A stretch of DNA of 31,131 nucleotides from JAIVGV01 sp035295985 (GTDB taxonomy: Bacteria > Acidobacteriota > Blastocatellia > Pyrinomonadales > Pyrinomonadaceae), in the NCBI GenBank assembly GCA_035295985.1, contig DATHBT010000182.1:1-31131 (forward strand), read 5' to 3'. A model generated the notes under the pieces. The model was not told the DNA's origin. It made no database searches and saw only the letters and a program-made list of their open reading frames with translations. Position 1 is the stretch's first letter, and the number at the start of each line of letters is the position of its first letter. Made by a program: the position numbers and the translations under genes. Positions 1 to 7,458 of this stretch are shown piece after piece.

Positions 1-185
1 GGCGACGGGCGTACGGGTTCGGACGAGAGGGCAAGCGCGGCGGCCGTGTCGGAGAGCGCGCGCAGCTCCGCGCGGCACTCGCCGCAGGCGGCGAGGTGCA
101 CTTCGAGCGCGTCGCGCCGCTCCGCGCCCACGTCCTCGCCGAGCGCGGCGAGCGCGAGCGCCTCCTTGTGCTCCTCGTGCGTCAT
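1..185 (-). CDS. anti-sigma factor, N-terminal part (truncated by window edge)
   Basis: The visible 61 residues begin at an ATG at 185 and run off the window. They carry a zinc-finger anti-sigma (zf-HC2-like) pattern: an early HEEHKE segment, then H-x3-C-x2-C around residues 31-38, in the arrangement used by zinc-binding anti-sigma factors to hold their ECF sigma factor. The gene lies 44 bp downstream of the ECF sigma gene on the same strand, the usual sigma/anti-sigma operon order. A purine-rich GGAAGGAAGGGG ribosome-binding tract directly precedes the ATG. No membrane segment is visible in the part present, so whether it is a membrane-anchored or soluble anti-sigma cannot be judged. The reading is from the start codon, the cysteine pattern and the neighbour. 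Confidence 0.75.
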   Translation of the reverse strand, partial: MTHEEHKEALALAALGEDVGAERRDALEVHLAACGECRAELRALSDTAAALALSSEPVRPS

Positions 186-229
186 CCCCTTCCTTCCGCC
201 GAGTCCCTTCTCTCAACCTCGCGCCGCGC

Positions 230-814
230 TCAGAAGAGGGCGTCAGCGCCTTCAAACTTGTCGCGCAGGAGTTCGCGCAGCTTCATCAGGCCGGCGCGCG
301 TGCGCGTCTTGACCGTGCCGAGCGGCTGGTTGAGGCGCGCGGCGATCTCGGATTGTGTCAGCCCCTCCTCGTAGGCGAGCAGCAGGGTGCGCCGCTGATC
401 CTCCGAAAGCTCGGCGAGGGCGGCGCGGACGATCTCGCGCTGCTCCGCGCGGAAGGCGTCGAGGCTCGCGTCGCCCACGGGTTCGGACGCCTCGGCCGCG
501 GCGGCGGTTGCCGCCCGCGAGCGGGAGTCGAGAGCGCGCAAGCGGTCAATCGCGCGGCTGCGCGCCAGTGTGACGAGCCAAGTGAAGCCGCGCCCGCGCG
601 ACTCGTCGTAGGAGTCGGCGCGCCGCCAGACCTGGACGAAGACTTCCTGCAGAACGTCCTCCGCCTCGGCGCGGCTGTGCAATATACGGAGCAGGAGGCC
701 GAGGAGGATGGACGAGTAGCGTCCGTAGAGCGAGGCGAGCGCGGAATCGTCGCCGCGCGCGACTGCGCGCAGCAGCTCTGCGTCGGTCGGGGTGGGTTCT
801 GGTCGGGCCGTCAA
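230..814 (-). CDS. RNA polymerase ECF-type sigma factor (SigK/RpoE-like)
   Basis: A 194-residue protein of standard ECF length. Region 2 spans about residues 24-95, with the core-binding and -10-melting helix containing AEDVLQEVFVQVW, followed by RGRGFTWLVTLARSRAIDRLR. Region 4 spans about 130-182, with LSEDQRRTLLLAYEEGLTQSEIA followed by the helix-turn-helix LNQPLGTVKTRTRAGL. There is no region 1.1 or region 3, as expected for group 4 sigma factors. The start shown is TTG at 814; the ribosome-binding site is weak, but an alternative start further in would cut into region 2. It is followed by its probable zinc-finger anti-sigma partner. The SigK-like class typically responds to redox or envelope stress; the actual signal here is unknown. 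Confidence 0.93.
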   Translation of the reverse strand: MTARPEPTPTDAELLRAVARGDDSALASLYGRYSSILLGLLLRILHSRAEAEDVLQEVFVQVWRRADSYDESRGRGFTWLVTLARSRAIDRLRALDSRSRAATAAAAEASEPVGDASLDAFRAEQREIVRAALAELSEDQRRTLLLAYEEGLTQSEIAARLNQPLGTVKTRTRAGLMKLRELLRDKFEGADALF

Positions 815-850
815 ACCGTCTTTAAATCCCGCGGGAGGCGTGCGCGCGGA

Positions 851-878
851 TTGCGCGCGCCGCGTTGCGTGTTATGAT
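851..878 (+). promoter_or_regulatory. possible promoter for the di-iron protein gene
   Basis: A TTGCGC hexamer (851-856) lies 16 bp before TATGAT (873-878). The -10 matches consensus 5/6 and the -35 only 3/6. It would give a leader of about 130 nt before the GTG at 1016. It is the only AT-rich spot in this divergent gap. Confidence 0.35.
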
Positions 879-1015
879 TGCGCTCGCGACCTTGGCGCGA
901 AGTTATTAGCACAACGTGGCGCGCGTTGTCACTAAATCCGCCCGCCCCGCCCCGCGCGTACTTCGGTCGTGCCTTCCAGCGGCCCAGAATTCATACATTT
1001 CGGAGAGCGACAGTA

Positions 1016-1828
1016 GTGTTCGAGACCGAGAGCGAGGTGCTCGACTGGTACGAGCGGCAGCCGCGCGCACTGGATAAGAGTTTCTACGACCGGATCGCCT
1101 GGGGCGAGGTGCGCGACCACCCGCTCGATCCGAAGTTCGTCCCCGTGCTCCTCTACATGCGCGACGTGGAGAGCTACACGGCCGTCTATTACCGCGAGCT
1201 GCTGCGGACGCCTACGGGCAAAGACCCGGTCATCCGCCGCTTCATGGATCGCTGGGGCGCGGAGGAGGCCGAGCACGGCGACCTGCTCAACCGCTTCCTG
1301 GCCGAGGCGGGCGTCGAGACGACGGACGACTGGGCGGCGCGCGCCGAGGCTGCTATCCCGCTGCGCTACACGTTCGAGAACTACGTCACCTCGCTGGTGA
1401 CGAACCTGTTCGGCGAGCGGTTCAGCGGCACGCACATGGTCTGGGGCACGATCAACGAGTTGACGACGCTGCAAGCCTACCGGCGTCTGTGGAAGCTGGC
1501 GGGCCACCCCGTGCTTGAGACCATCTTGCGGGCCGTGGCGCGCGAGGAGTCGGTGCACGTCAAGTTCTACTGGACGGTGGCGCGGCTTCGGCTCGAACGC
1601 TCGAAGTTCGCGCGGTCGCTCGCGCGCAACGTGATCAAAAGTTACTGGACGCCGGTCGGGGCGGGGGCGAAGCCGCGGGGCGAGGTCAACTACCTCATCG
1701 CGACGCTCTTCGGCGGCGACGACGGCGTCAACTTCTTCGACGAGCAGGTGAGCCGCCGCGTCGAACGCCTCCCCGGCTTCGCCGGCCTCGACGCCGTCAC
1801 GCGGCGCATCGCGGAGGTCGCGCTGTAA
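1016..1828 (+). CDS. ferritin-like di-iron protein, acyl-ACP desaturase-type
   Basis: From the GTG start the protein has 270 residues. It shows two ExxH motifs, E84-x2-H87 (in GAEEAEH) and E178-x2-H181 (in REESVH), plus E52 and E148 at appropriate positions. This six-ligand order (E, ExxH, E, ExxH) is that of the soluble plant-type acyl-ACP desaturases (FA_desaturase_2) and related ferritin-like carboxylate-bridged di-iron enzymes. The reading frame is open upstream to 878, but the translated extension is Pro/Arg-rich and unrelated; GTG at 1016 has GGAG about 10 nt upstream, so I start there. The gene is monocistronic and converges on the aldolase gene. Introduction of a double bond into an acyl chain is the likely reaction, but other O2-dependent di-iron chemistry cannot be excluded. 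Confidence 0.75.
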   Translation: MFETESEVLDWYERQPRALDKSFYDRIAWGEVRDHPLDPKFVPVLLYMRDVESYTAVYYRELLRTPTGKDPVIRRFMDRWGAEEAEHGDLLNRFLAEAGVETTDDWAARAEAAIPLRYTFENYVTSLVTNLFGERFSGTHMVWGTINELTTLQAYRRLWKLAGHPVLETILRAVAREESVHVKFYWTVARLRLERSKFARSLARNVIKSYWTPVGAGAKPRGEVNYLIATLFGGDDGVNFFDEQVSRRVERLPGFAGLDAVTRRIAEVAL

Positions 1829-1875
1829 CTCGGCAGGTCGCGGTTCGCGGCCGGTTAAAGATTCGTCTAAGAGAG

Positions 1876-1910
1876 AAGCGGGCGGCGGTCGTGATGACCG
1901 CCGCCCGCTT
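1876..1910. terminator. bidirectional intrinsic terminator between convergent genes
   Basis: A perfect 15-bp stem (1876-1890 with 1896-1910) encloses a 5-nt loop. The right arm runs into TTTCGTCG and the left arm, read on the minus strand, into TTCTCTC. It sits between the di-iron gene (ends 1828) and the aldolase gene (ends 1937) and can serve both. Confidence 0.85.
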
Positions 1911-1936
1911 TCGTCGTCTCGCTTTGCCGCCGCGGC

Positions 1937-3034
1937 TTACGCGACCGTGATCTCTTCGGAGAGGTAAACGTCCTGGATGGCGTTCAGGAGCGCCGCGCCC
2001 TCGTCCATCGGCCGCTGGAACGCCTTGCGCCCGGAGATCAGCCCCATGCCGCCGCCGCGCTTGTTGATGACGGCCGTGCGCACCGCCTCCTGCAAGTCGG
2101 TCTGCCCCTTCGACTCGCCGCCGGAGTTGATCAGCCCGCAGCGGCCCATGTAGCAGTTCGCCACCTGGTAGCGCACCAGATCAATCGGGTTGTCGCTCGT
2201 CAGCTCCGTGTAAATCTTCGGGTTGGTCTTGCCGTAGGACGACTCCGTGTTGAGCACGTTGTAGCCGCCGTTCCGCTCGGGCAGCTTCTGTTTGATGATG
2301 TCGGCCTGGATGGTGACGCCGAGGTGGTTGGCCTGCCCCGTCAGGTCGGCCGCCGTGTGCATGTCGCCCTCCGCGGTCTTGAACTTCGGGTTGCGGAGGT
2401 AGCACCAGAGGATCGTCGCCATGCCGAGTTCGTGCGCGTAGGCGAAGGCGTTGGCGATCTCGGTGAGCTGGCGCGTGGACTGCTCGGAGCCGAAGTAGAT
2501 GGTCGCGCCGACGGCGACCGCGCCCATGTCGTGCGCCTGATCGACCGTGCCGAAGAGCACCTGATCGAAGGCGTTCGGGAAGGTCAGCAGCTCGTTGTGG
2601 TTGATCTTGACGACGAAGGGAATCTTGTGCGCCCAGCGGCGGGCCGTCAGGCCCAGCACCCCGAAGGTGGAGGCGACGGCGTTGCAGCCGCCCTCGTAGG
2701 CGAGGCGGACGATGTTTTCGGGATCGAAGTACTGCGGGTTGGGCGCGAACGATGCGCCGGCCGCGTGCTCGATCCCCTGATCGACGGGGAGGATCGAGAG
2801 ATACCCCGTGCCGGCCAGCCGGCCCGTGTTGAAGAGCGCCTGGAGCGAGCGCAGGACGCGTGGGTTGCGGTCGGAATGCGCCCAGACGCGGTCGATGAAG
2901 TCGGGGCCGGGAACCTGAATCTGATCTCTGGGGATGCCGCGCGCCGTGTAGTCGAGGAGGGCGCGGGCGTCGTCGCCCAAGAGTTCTTCGATTCGGCCGA
3001 GCGCGTTGTCAGCCCGCTTGAGTTCGGTAGCCAT
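1937..3034 (-). CDS. fbaB: class I fructose-bisphosphate aldolase (DhnA/FbaB type)
   Basis: A 365-residue cytoplasmic enzyme that cleaves fructose 1,6-bisphosphate to dihydroxyacetone phosphate and glyceraldehyde 3-phosphate by Schiff-base chemistry. It is close in length to E. coli FbaB. The TIM-barrel family signature is visible: ILPVDQGIEH (81-90), KIPFVVKINHN (137-147), the probable Schiff-base lysine K248 in QADIIKQK, and the phosphate-binding region INSGGESKG. A good AGGAGG lies about 9-10 nt before the ATG. It is transcribed in the same direction as purL, 169 bp downstream, with its own possible -10 box. With transketolase and RpiB elsewhere in the window it contributes to central sugar-phosphate metabolism. 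Confidence 0.95.
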   Translation of the reverse strand: MATELKRADNALGRIEELLGDDARALLDYTARGIPRDQIQVPGPDFIDRVWAHSDRNPRVLRSLQALFNTGRLAGTGYLSILPVDQGIEHAAGASFAPNPQYFDPENIVRLAYEGGCNAVASTFGVLGLTARRWAHKIPFVVKINHNELLTFPNAFDQVLFGTVDQAHDMGAVAVGATIYFGSEQSTRQLTEIANAFAYAHELGMATILWCYLRNPKFKTAEGDMHTAADLTGQANHLGVTIQADIIKQKLPERNGGYNVLNTESSYGKTNPKIYTELTSDNPIDLVRYQVANCYMGRCGLINSGGESKGQTDLQEAVRTAVINKRGGGMGLISGRKAFQRPMDEGAALLNAIQDVYLSEEITVA

Positions 3035-3117
3035 CAGAGTCGATCCTCCTGCTGCACATGGCGGAATATGGGTTTCGCTTCTTGCCGCGAGGGCGTGGGA
3101 CGAACGAATTGGGCGCG

Positions 3118-3123
3118 ATTATA
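3118..3123 (-). promoter_or_regulatory. possible -10 box for fbaB
   Basis: A perfect TATAAT on the minus strand in an otherwise GC-rich gap between purL and fbaB, about 84 nt before the fbaB start. No convincing -35 is present at 16-18 bp, so this rests on the -10 alone. Confidence 0.45.
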
Positions 3124-3203
3124 GCACACGGGCCGCGCGCCGCCGGAAGTTCTGTCGCGGCCGGGGCGCGGGCCGGTTACGCCCGCAAAAACCGTCGCGG
3201 CCG

Positions 3204-5681
3204 TTACTCCGCGGCGGCAGCCAGCGCCTCGGCCCGCAGGCGGTTCGAGAGCGACGCGCGCCACGCGCCTTCTAGTTCGGCGACCTCGCGCGAGATCGCT
3301 TCCGTCCCGTTGACCGTGATGCGGAGTCGCGAGCCGCCCGCGCGCCCGATGAGGGTGACGGGGCAGTTCAACTCTTCCGCGATCTCCCGGACGCGGTCGC
3401 CCGCTGCCTCGGCGAAGCTGACGACGATGCGCGAGGGCGACTCGGCGAACAGGCAGGCCGCGGGCGTCAGCGACTCGGAGCAGAGCGCGATCTCCGCTCC
3501 GACCGCCGCGCGCCCCTGCGTGGAGAAACAGGACTCGGCGAGTGCGACTGAGAGGCCGCCGTCCGAGCAGTCGTGCGCGGAGCGGAGCAGGCCCTCGGCG
3601 GCGGCGCGCAGGCACGTCTCCTGCACAGCCTTTTCCAGTTCGAGCGAGAGCGCCGGCAGCCGCCCGCCGCGCGTCATCTCTTCCGTCGTGCGGCCCAGGA
3701 CGGAGGCGGCGTACTCGCTGATCGAGAGATCGTCGCCCGTCTCGCCGAGCAGCGCGATCAGGTCGCCGTCCGACTTGAAGCCGGGCTGAATGATGCGCGC
3801 GACCTCTTCGACGAGGCCGACCATGCCGATGACGGGCGTGGGCAGGATGCCGCGCCCCTCGGTCTCGTTGTAGAAGGAGACGTTGCCGGAGATGACCGGC
3901 GTGTCGAAGGCGCGGCACGCCTCGGCCATGCCGTCTATCACCTCGGAGAAGGCCCGCATCACCTCGGGGCGTTCGGGCGAGGCGAAGTTGAGGCAGTTCG
4001 TGATCGCGATGGGGCGCGCGCCGACGCAGACGACGTTGCGCGCGGCCTCGGCGACGACGAGCCGCGCGCCCCCGCGCGGGTCGGCGGCGCAGTAGCGGCC
4101 GTTGCCGTCGAGGCACATGGCGAGCGCGCGGCGCGTCTCCTTGATGCGCACGACGGCCGCGTCAGCCCCCGGCAGCACGGCCGTGTTCGTCCTGACCATG
4201 TGATCGTACTGCCGATAGACCCACTCCTTCGAGGCCACGTTCGGGGAGGCGAGGATTCTCAGAAGCGACTCGTTGAAGTCCTGTCCGTCGCCCGTCGCCC
4301 GTCGTCCGTCGCCCGTCGGATCGGAGACGACTGTGCTGGGCGCTTCCAGAATTTCGTGCAGCTCGTCGGAGTTGACGACCGAGGCGTTGACGGGGTCGGG
4401 CTGCGCCGCCCCGCCGGCCGGCGGGTACTCGGCCCGCTCCGTGATGACCTGCTTGTCTTCGTCGCGCACCGCGTCACTGGTCGTGCTGTCAGTGCGTTCA
4501 TCCCCCATCCTTCCGCCCTCAGCCCTTCTCTCCGGCGCGCTCATCGGGCGGTGGTAAACGGGCGCTTCGTCGGTGAGGTAGGCTACGGGGATGTCGGCGA
4601 CCGTGCCCTCGTGGTGCATCACCTGCACGCGGCTGGTGTCGGTCACGCGGCCGATGACGACGGCGTCCAAGTCCCAGTGCTTGAAGATGTCGATCACCTG
4701 CCGCTCGCGCCCGCGGTGCGCGACGATGAGCATCCGCTCCTGCGATTCCGACAGCATGATCTCGTAGGCCGTCATCGCGGTCTCGCGCTGCGGCACGAGT
4801 GTGAGATCGAGTTCGATGCCTGTGCCGGCGCGCGCGGCCATCTCGCACGACGATGAGGTCAGCCCGGCCGCGCCCATGTCCTGAATGCCGGCGACCGCGC
4901 CCGAACGCATCGCTTCGAGGCAGGCTTCCAGCAGCAGCTTTTCGAGGAACGGATCGCCCACCTGCACGGTCGGGCGCTTCTCCAGCGCCTCGTCGTCGAA
5001 CTCGGCCGAGGCCATCGTCGCGCCGTGGATGCCGTCGCGGCCGGTCTTCGCGCCGACGTAGAGGACGGGGTTGCCGACGCCCTCGGCCTTGCCGAAGAAG
5101 ATTTGATCGTGGCGGACGAGTCCCAGGGCGAAGGCATTGACGAGCGGGTTCAGGGCGTAGGCGTCGTCGAACTGAACCTCGCCGCCGACGGTAGGCACGC
5201 CGAAGGCGTTGCCGTAGTGCGCGATCCCGGCGACGACGCCCGCGAGGAGAGCGCGGTTGCGCCGCCCGTGCCGCTCGCCGTCCAGCGTGCCGAAGCGCAA
5301 AGAGTTCATCGCGGCGACGGGGCGCGCGCCCATCGTGAAGATGTCTCTTAAAATCCCGCCGACGCCGGTGGCCGCGCCCTGGAACGGCTCGATGAAAGAG
5401 GGGTGGTTGTGTGACTCGACCTTGAAGGCCGCGCACCAGCCGTCGCCCACGTCCACGACGCCCGCGTTCTCGCCCGGCGGGACGACGACGCGGGCGTTGC
5501 GCGTCGGCAGCCGCTTGAGGTGAACTTTCGAGGACTTGTAGGAGCAGTGCTCCGACCACATGACGGAGAAGATGCCGAGTTCGACGAGCGTCGGCTCGCG
5601 GCCCATCAGCTGTTTGATGCGCTCGTACTCGTCCTCGGTCAGGTTGTGGGTGGCGACTACGTCGGGCGTGATCAGTTCCAT
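3204..5681 (-). CDS. purL: phosphoribosylformylglycinamidine synthase subunit II, with extended internal linker
   Basis: Fourth step of purine synthesis: FGAR + glutamine + ATP to FGAM, working with PurQ and PurS (neither is in this window). Motifs: WSEHCSYKSS (42-51), FKVESHNHPS (86-95), QGAATGVGGILRDIFTMGARP (split across 101-121), GAAGLTSSSCE (270-280), EAPVYHRP (372-379), SKEWVYRQYD (484-493), VRTNT and the C-terminal HDCSDGGLSVALAE. At 825 residues it is longer than usual bacterial small-type PurL (roughly 720-760). The excess lies in residues about 380-468, a low-complexity, charged linker between the two halves. In B. subtilis-type proteins that stretch is about 30 residues. The two ends of the extra DNA are heptamer repeat tracts (see repeats). 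ATG start has only a weak Shine-Dalgarno. A -35/-10 pair lies upstream. Confidence 0.96.
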   Translation of the reverse strand: MELITPDVVATHNLTEDEYERIKQLMGREPTLVELGIFSVMWSEHCSYKSSKVHLKRLPTRNARVVVPPGENAGVVDVGDGWCAAFKVESHNHPSFIEPFQGAATGVGGILRDIFTMGARPVAAMNSLRFGTLDGERHGRRNRALLAGVVAGIAHYGNAFGVPTVGGEVQFDDAYALNPLVNAFALGLVRHDQIFFGKAEGVGNPVLYVGAKTGRDGIHGATMASAEFDDEALEKRPTVQVGDPFLEKLLLEACLEAMRSGAVAGIQDMGAAGLTSSSCEMAARAGTGIELDLTLVPQRETAMTAYEIMLSESQERMLIVAHRGRERQVIDIFKHWDLDAVVIGRVTDTSRVQVMHHEGTVADIPVAYLTDEAPVYHRPMSAPERRAEGGRMGDERTDSTTSDAVRDEDKQVITERAEYPPAGGAAQPDPVNASVVNSDELHEILEAPSTVVSDPTGDGRRATGDGQDFNESLLRILASPNVASKEWVYRQYDHMVRTNTAVLPGADAAVVRIKETRRALAMCLDGNGRYCAADPRGGARLVVAEAARNVVCVGARPIAITNCLNFASPERPEVMRAFSEVIDGMAEACRAFDTPVISGNVSFYNETEGRGILPTPVIGMVGLVEEVARIIQPGFKSDGDLIALLGETGDDLSISEYAASVLGRTTEEMTRGGRLPALSLELEKAVQETCLRAAAEGLLRSAHDCSDGGLSVALAESCFSTQGRAAVGAEIALCSESLTPAACLFAESPSRIVVSFAEAAGDRVREIAEELNCPVTLIGRAGGSRLRITVNGTEAISREVAELEGAWRASLSNRLRAEALAAAAE
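4281..4321. repeat. heptamer repeat tract inside purL (GTCGCCC family)
   Basis: Consecutive degenerate 7-mers of the type GTCGCCC/GTCGTCC, encoding the Asp-Pro-Thr-Gly-Asp-Gly-Arg-Arg-Ala-Thr-Gly-Asp-Gly-Gln segment (residues 455-467) of PurL. It resembles the GTCCGTC arms of the intergenic elements at 14110 and 27105. Only a single arm is present, with no complementary arm nearby. Confidence 0.8.
4497..4535. repeat. second heptamer-like tract inside purL (ATCCTTC/CGCCCTC family)
   Basis: Degenerate 7-mers (CATCCCC, CATCCTT, CCGCCCT, CAGCCCT) encode residues about 383-395 of PurL and mark the other end of the extra linker. A diverged copy of the same 33-35 nt lies at 182-217, in front of the anti-sigma gene. 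Confidence 0.6.
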
Positions 5682-5728
5682 GCGGAGGGTGCTCGTCGAA
5701 CCAGCGCGGGCGGTTTTAAGAACCGGAA

Positions 5729-5757
5729 AGGATAAGCCTCTTTCGCGCGGATGTCAC
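5729..5757 (-). promoter_or_regulatory. candidate sigma-70-type promoter of purL
   Basis: On the minus strand, GTGACA (5757-5752, 5/6 match to the -35 consensus) is separated by exactly 17 bp from TATCCT (5734-5729, 4/6 match to -10). Transcription would start about 40 nt before the purL ATG. The promoter lies just outside the palindromic repeat at 5767-5846. Confidence 0.55.
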
Positions 5758-5766
5758 CTGCGGAAT

Positions 5767-5846
5767 TGCGGAATGCGGATTTCGGATTGCGGGTTGAAGA
5801 ACCGCCCGGTTTCCTAATCCGCATTCCGCAATCCGAAATCCGCAAT
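5767..5846. repeat. heptamer-arm palindromic element (TGCGGAT family)
   Basis: The left arm reads as tandem 7-mers TGCGGAA, TGCGGAT, TTCGGAT, TGCGGGT. The right arm is the complementary series. A 19-bp perfect stem forms between 5774-5792 and 5826-5844 around a 33-nt loop. It fills the gap between the purL promoter and the stop codon of the TlpA-like gene, which lies 3 nt beyond the element. It may serve as that gene's terminator, although no U-tract follows. Confidence 0.85.
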
Positions 5847-5848
5847 CG

Positions 5849-6535
5849 TTAGTTGCCGAGCACTTTTTCGATGGCCGTGCGGAGTTCAGCGGGCTTGACG
5901 ATGCCGGTGTGTTTGAAGACGACCTTGCCCTCGCGGTCGAAGAGGAAGGTGGCGGGGAGTTCTCCGCCCCAGGTGGGATCGACCGAGGTGACGGCGGCGT
6001 CGGTATCGGTGGCGTTCAGAAGGTACGCGGGCATCCCGGCGCGCATCCGGCGCAGGAACTGCGGGACGCCGGATTTGATCTCCGACACGTCGTCAACGGA
6101 GACGACGACGAACTCCAGCCCGCGCGAGCGGAACTCCGTGTCGATCTTGACGAGATCGGGGAACTCCGTGCGGCAAGGCTCACACCACGTCGCCCAGAAG
6201 TTAACGAGCAGCGGCTTCGCCTCTGTCGCGCCCTCGCGCCTCAGCAGCTTCATCAGCCCCGCGCCGTCGAGCTCCTTGACAACCCGATCCCCCCCCTCCT
6301 CAGTGACAATAAAGCGCCCGTCATCCTTGAGCCAATCACGGTACGTCTTGCGGGTGGCGGAGCGGCGGGCCTGCGCTCCGCCACGCCGGACTGCGCGGAT
6401 GGGACGCCGCACGCGACGCGCGACACCGTCAACCGCGGCCAGCCGCGCGCCGTCCGCCCGCGGGCCGGCGGCCACGGCGTCGGCCGCAGGGGCGAACGTG
6501 CAGGCGATGAGCGAGAGAGTGAGAGCGAGTTTCAT
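5849..6535 (-). CDS. secreted TlpA/ResA-like thioredoxin-fold disulfide reductase
   Basis: From the ATG at 6535 the product has 228 residues, beginning with a signal peptide (MKLALTLSLIACTFAPAADAVAA). A TTG eight codons upstream (6559) is also open, but the ATG gives a standard n-region. After an Arg-rich linker, the thioredoxin domain covers about residues 85-228: LLVNFWATWCEPCR with the redox-active WCEPC at 117-121, and the cis-proline loop GELPATFLFD. This is the TlpA family, acting outside the cytoplasmic membrane to reduce disulfides, often for cytochrome maturation. No cytochrome-biogenesis gene is adjacent, so the partner is unknown. A second redoxin gene lies just upstream on the same strand, separated by a palindromic repeat. 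Confidence 0.88.
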   Translation of the reverse strand: MKLALTLSLIACTFAPAADAVAAGPRADGARLAAVDGVARRVRRPIRAVRRGGAQARRSATRKTYRDWLKDDGRFIVTEEGGDRVVKELDGAGLMKLLRREGATEAKPLLVNFWATWCEPCRTEFPDLVKIDTEFRSRGLEFVVVSVDDVSEIKSGVPQFLRRMRAGMPAYLLNATDTDAAVTSVDPTWGGELPATFLFDREGKVVFKHTGIVKPAELRTAIEKVLGN

Positions 6536-6581
6536 CCGGGCGTGGCTTTCAGAGTTCAATTAACTGTTCCCGCCGCCTCGC

Positions 6582-6625
6582 CTTTGCGCCTTTGCGCGAA
6601 ATCAGTCTCACGCAAAGGCGCAAAG
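6582..6625. repeat. palindromic element with period-8 arms (GCCTTTGC family)
   Basis: A perfect 15-bp stem (6582-6596 with 6611-6625), loop 14 nt. Each arm repeats the 8-mer GCCTTTGC or its complement. It lies between the redoxin stop (6653) and the TlpA-like start, where it could act as an attenuating hairpin. Confidence 0.85.
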
Positions 6626-6652
6626 AGAAGACGGGCGAAGTTTGCACAAGCT

Positions 6653-7267
6653 CTAGCCGCGCTTGATCGTGCAGCCGAAGGCTTTGACTTCGGGGCGCTC
6701 GACCGTTTTGCCCGCGAGCACGGCGTCTATCGCGTTGCGGAGGTGGTGCGTGTTTACCATGACGGGGTTCTGCGCGTTGTCGAGCGCGCCGTGATAGACG
6801 AGCCGGTTCTGCGCGTCGAGGAGGAAGGCTTCGGGCGTGCGCGTCGCGCCCATCCGGTCGGCGACACGAGCGCCCGCGTCGCGGAGGATGGGGAACGTCA
6901 AACCCTTCTCGGCCGCGTGCGACTTGATCTCCGCGGCCGGCTCCGGGGCGTTCGAGTTGATGCCGACGACCGAGACGCCCTTGGCCCTGTAGTCCTCGGC
7001 GAGCTTCTGCATCCGCTCGTTGTAGTTATTAGAGACGGGGCAGCGCGTCGAGACGAAGATGATGACGGTGCCGGCCTTGCCGCGCAAACTGGCGAGCGTG
7101 TGCTCGCGCCCCGCCGCGTCCGGCAGGCGGAAGTCCTCGACCGTCGCGCCGAGTTTGACGGGGGCGGGTTCGTTGCCTTCGGCGCGCGACGGCGCGGCGG
7201 GGGCGGCGAGCGCGAGGGCGGCGAGGGCGAAGATTGCGCGCGCAAACATGTGCGTCTTTCTCAACAT
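6653..7267 (-). CDS. secreted redoxin (AhpC/TSA peroxiredoxin-like)
   Basis: A 204-residue protein with a signal peptide (hydrophobic core about residues 8-26). A redoxin domain follows from about 37: KLGATVEDFRLPDAAGREHTL, then IIFVSTRCPVSNNYNERM with the active-site-like CPVS at 76-79, in the position of the CxxC of thioredoxins or peroxidatic Cys of peroxiredoxins. The C-terminus carries FGCTIKR, which matches the conserved second-cysteine tail of this PRX-like subfamily. ATG at 7267 is preceded by AAAGGAG at about 12 nt; ATG at 7249 is an alternative. It may pair functionally with the downstream TlpA-like protein. The electron donor and substrate are unknown. Confidence 0.85.
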   Translation of the reverse strand: MLRKTHMFARAIFALAALALAAPAAPSRAEGNEPAPVKLGATVEDFRLPDAAGREHTLASLRGKAGTVIIFVSTRCPVSNNYNERMQKLAEDYRAKGVSVVGINSNAPEPAAEIKSHAAEKGLTFPILRDAGARVADRMGATRTPEAFLLDAQNRLVYHGALDNAQNPVMVNTHHLRNAIDAVLAGKTVERPEVKAFGCTIKRG

Positions 7268-7348
7268 AAAATTCTCGAACTCCTTTCGACTCGTCTCGGG
7301 AAGATGCGTCAGGTTAGCAGCCGGCGAAAAGCCGTGACAAGCAGAGAA

Positions 7349-7458
7349 GCTGTTAGCTGTTAGCCGTTAGCCTTTAGCCGGAAGAAAACGGCTAACCCTT
7401 TTGCCGCGGAATTTGGTTCTTGGTTTTGCTAATAGCTAACAGCTAATAGCTAACAGCT
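7349..7458. repeat. heptamer-arm palindromic element (AGCTGTT family), copy 1
   Basis: The left arm (7349-7380) is GCTGTTA, GCTGTTA, GCCGTTA, GCCTTTA. The right arm (7428-7458) is the complementary GCTAATA/GCTAACA series. The loop contains a smaller GCCGGAAGAAAACGGC-type hairpin. The 31-nt right arm is identical to 15385-15415. The element overlaps the last codons of the SRA-like gene on the minus strand. Confidence 0.88.

Noticed and set aside
3034..4116. Minus-strand 360-codon frame overlapping purL
   Set aside because: Alternate-frame shadow, almost pure Arg/Ala/Gly; purL is in the correct frame with full motifs.
5909..7363. Long plus-strand open frame (484 codons) across the thioredoxin-like and redoxin genes
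   Set aside because: Antisense shadow of two well-supported minus-strand genes in GC-rich DNA; low-complexity Arg/Asp/Gly-rich product without family features.
7349..7458. CRISPR-like array
   Set aside because: Repeat units are 7 bp, contiguous and mirrored, without spacers, and no cas gene is present.
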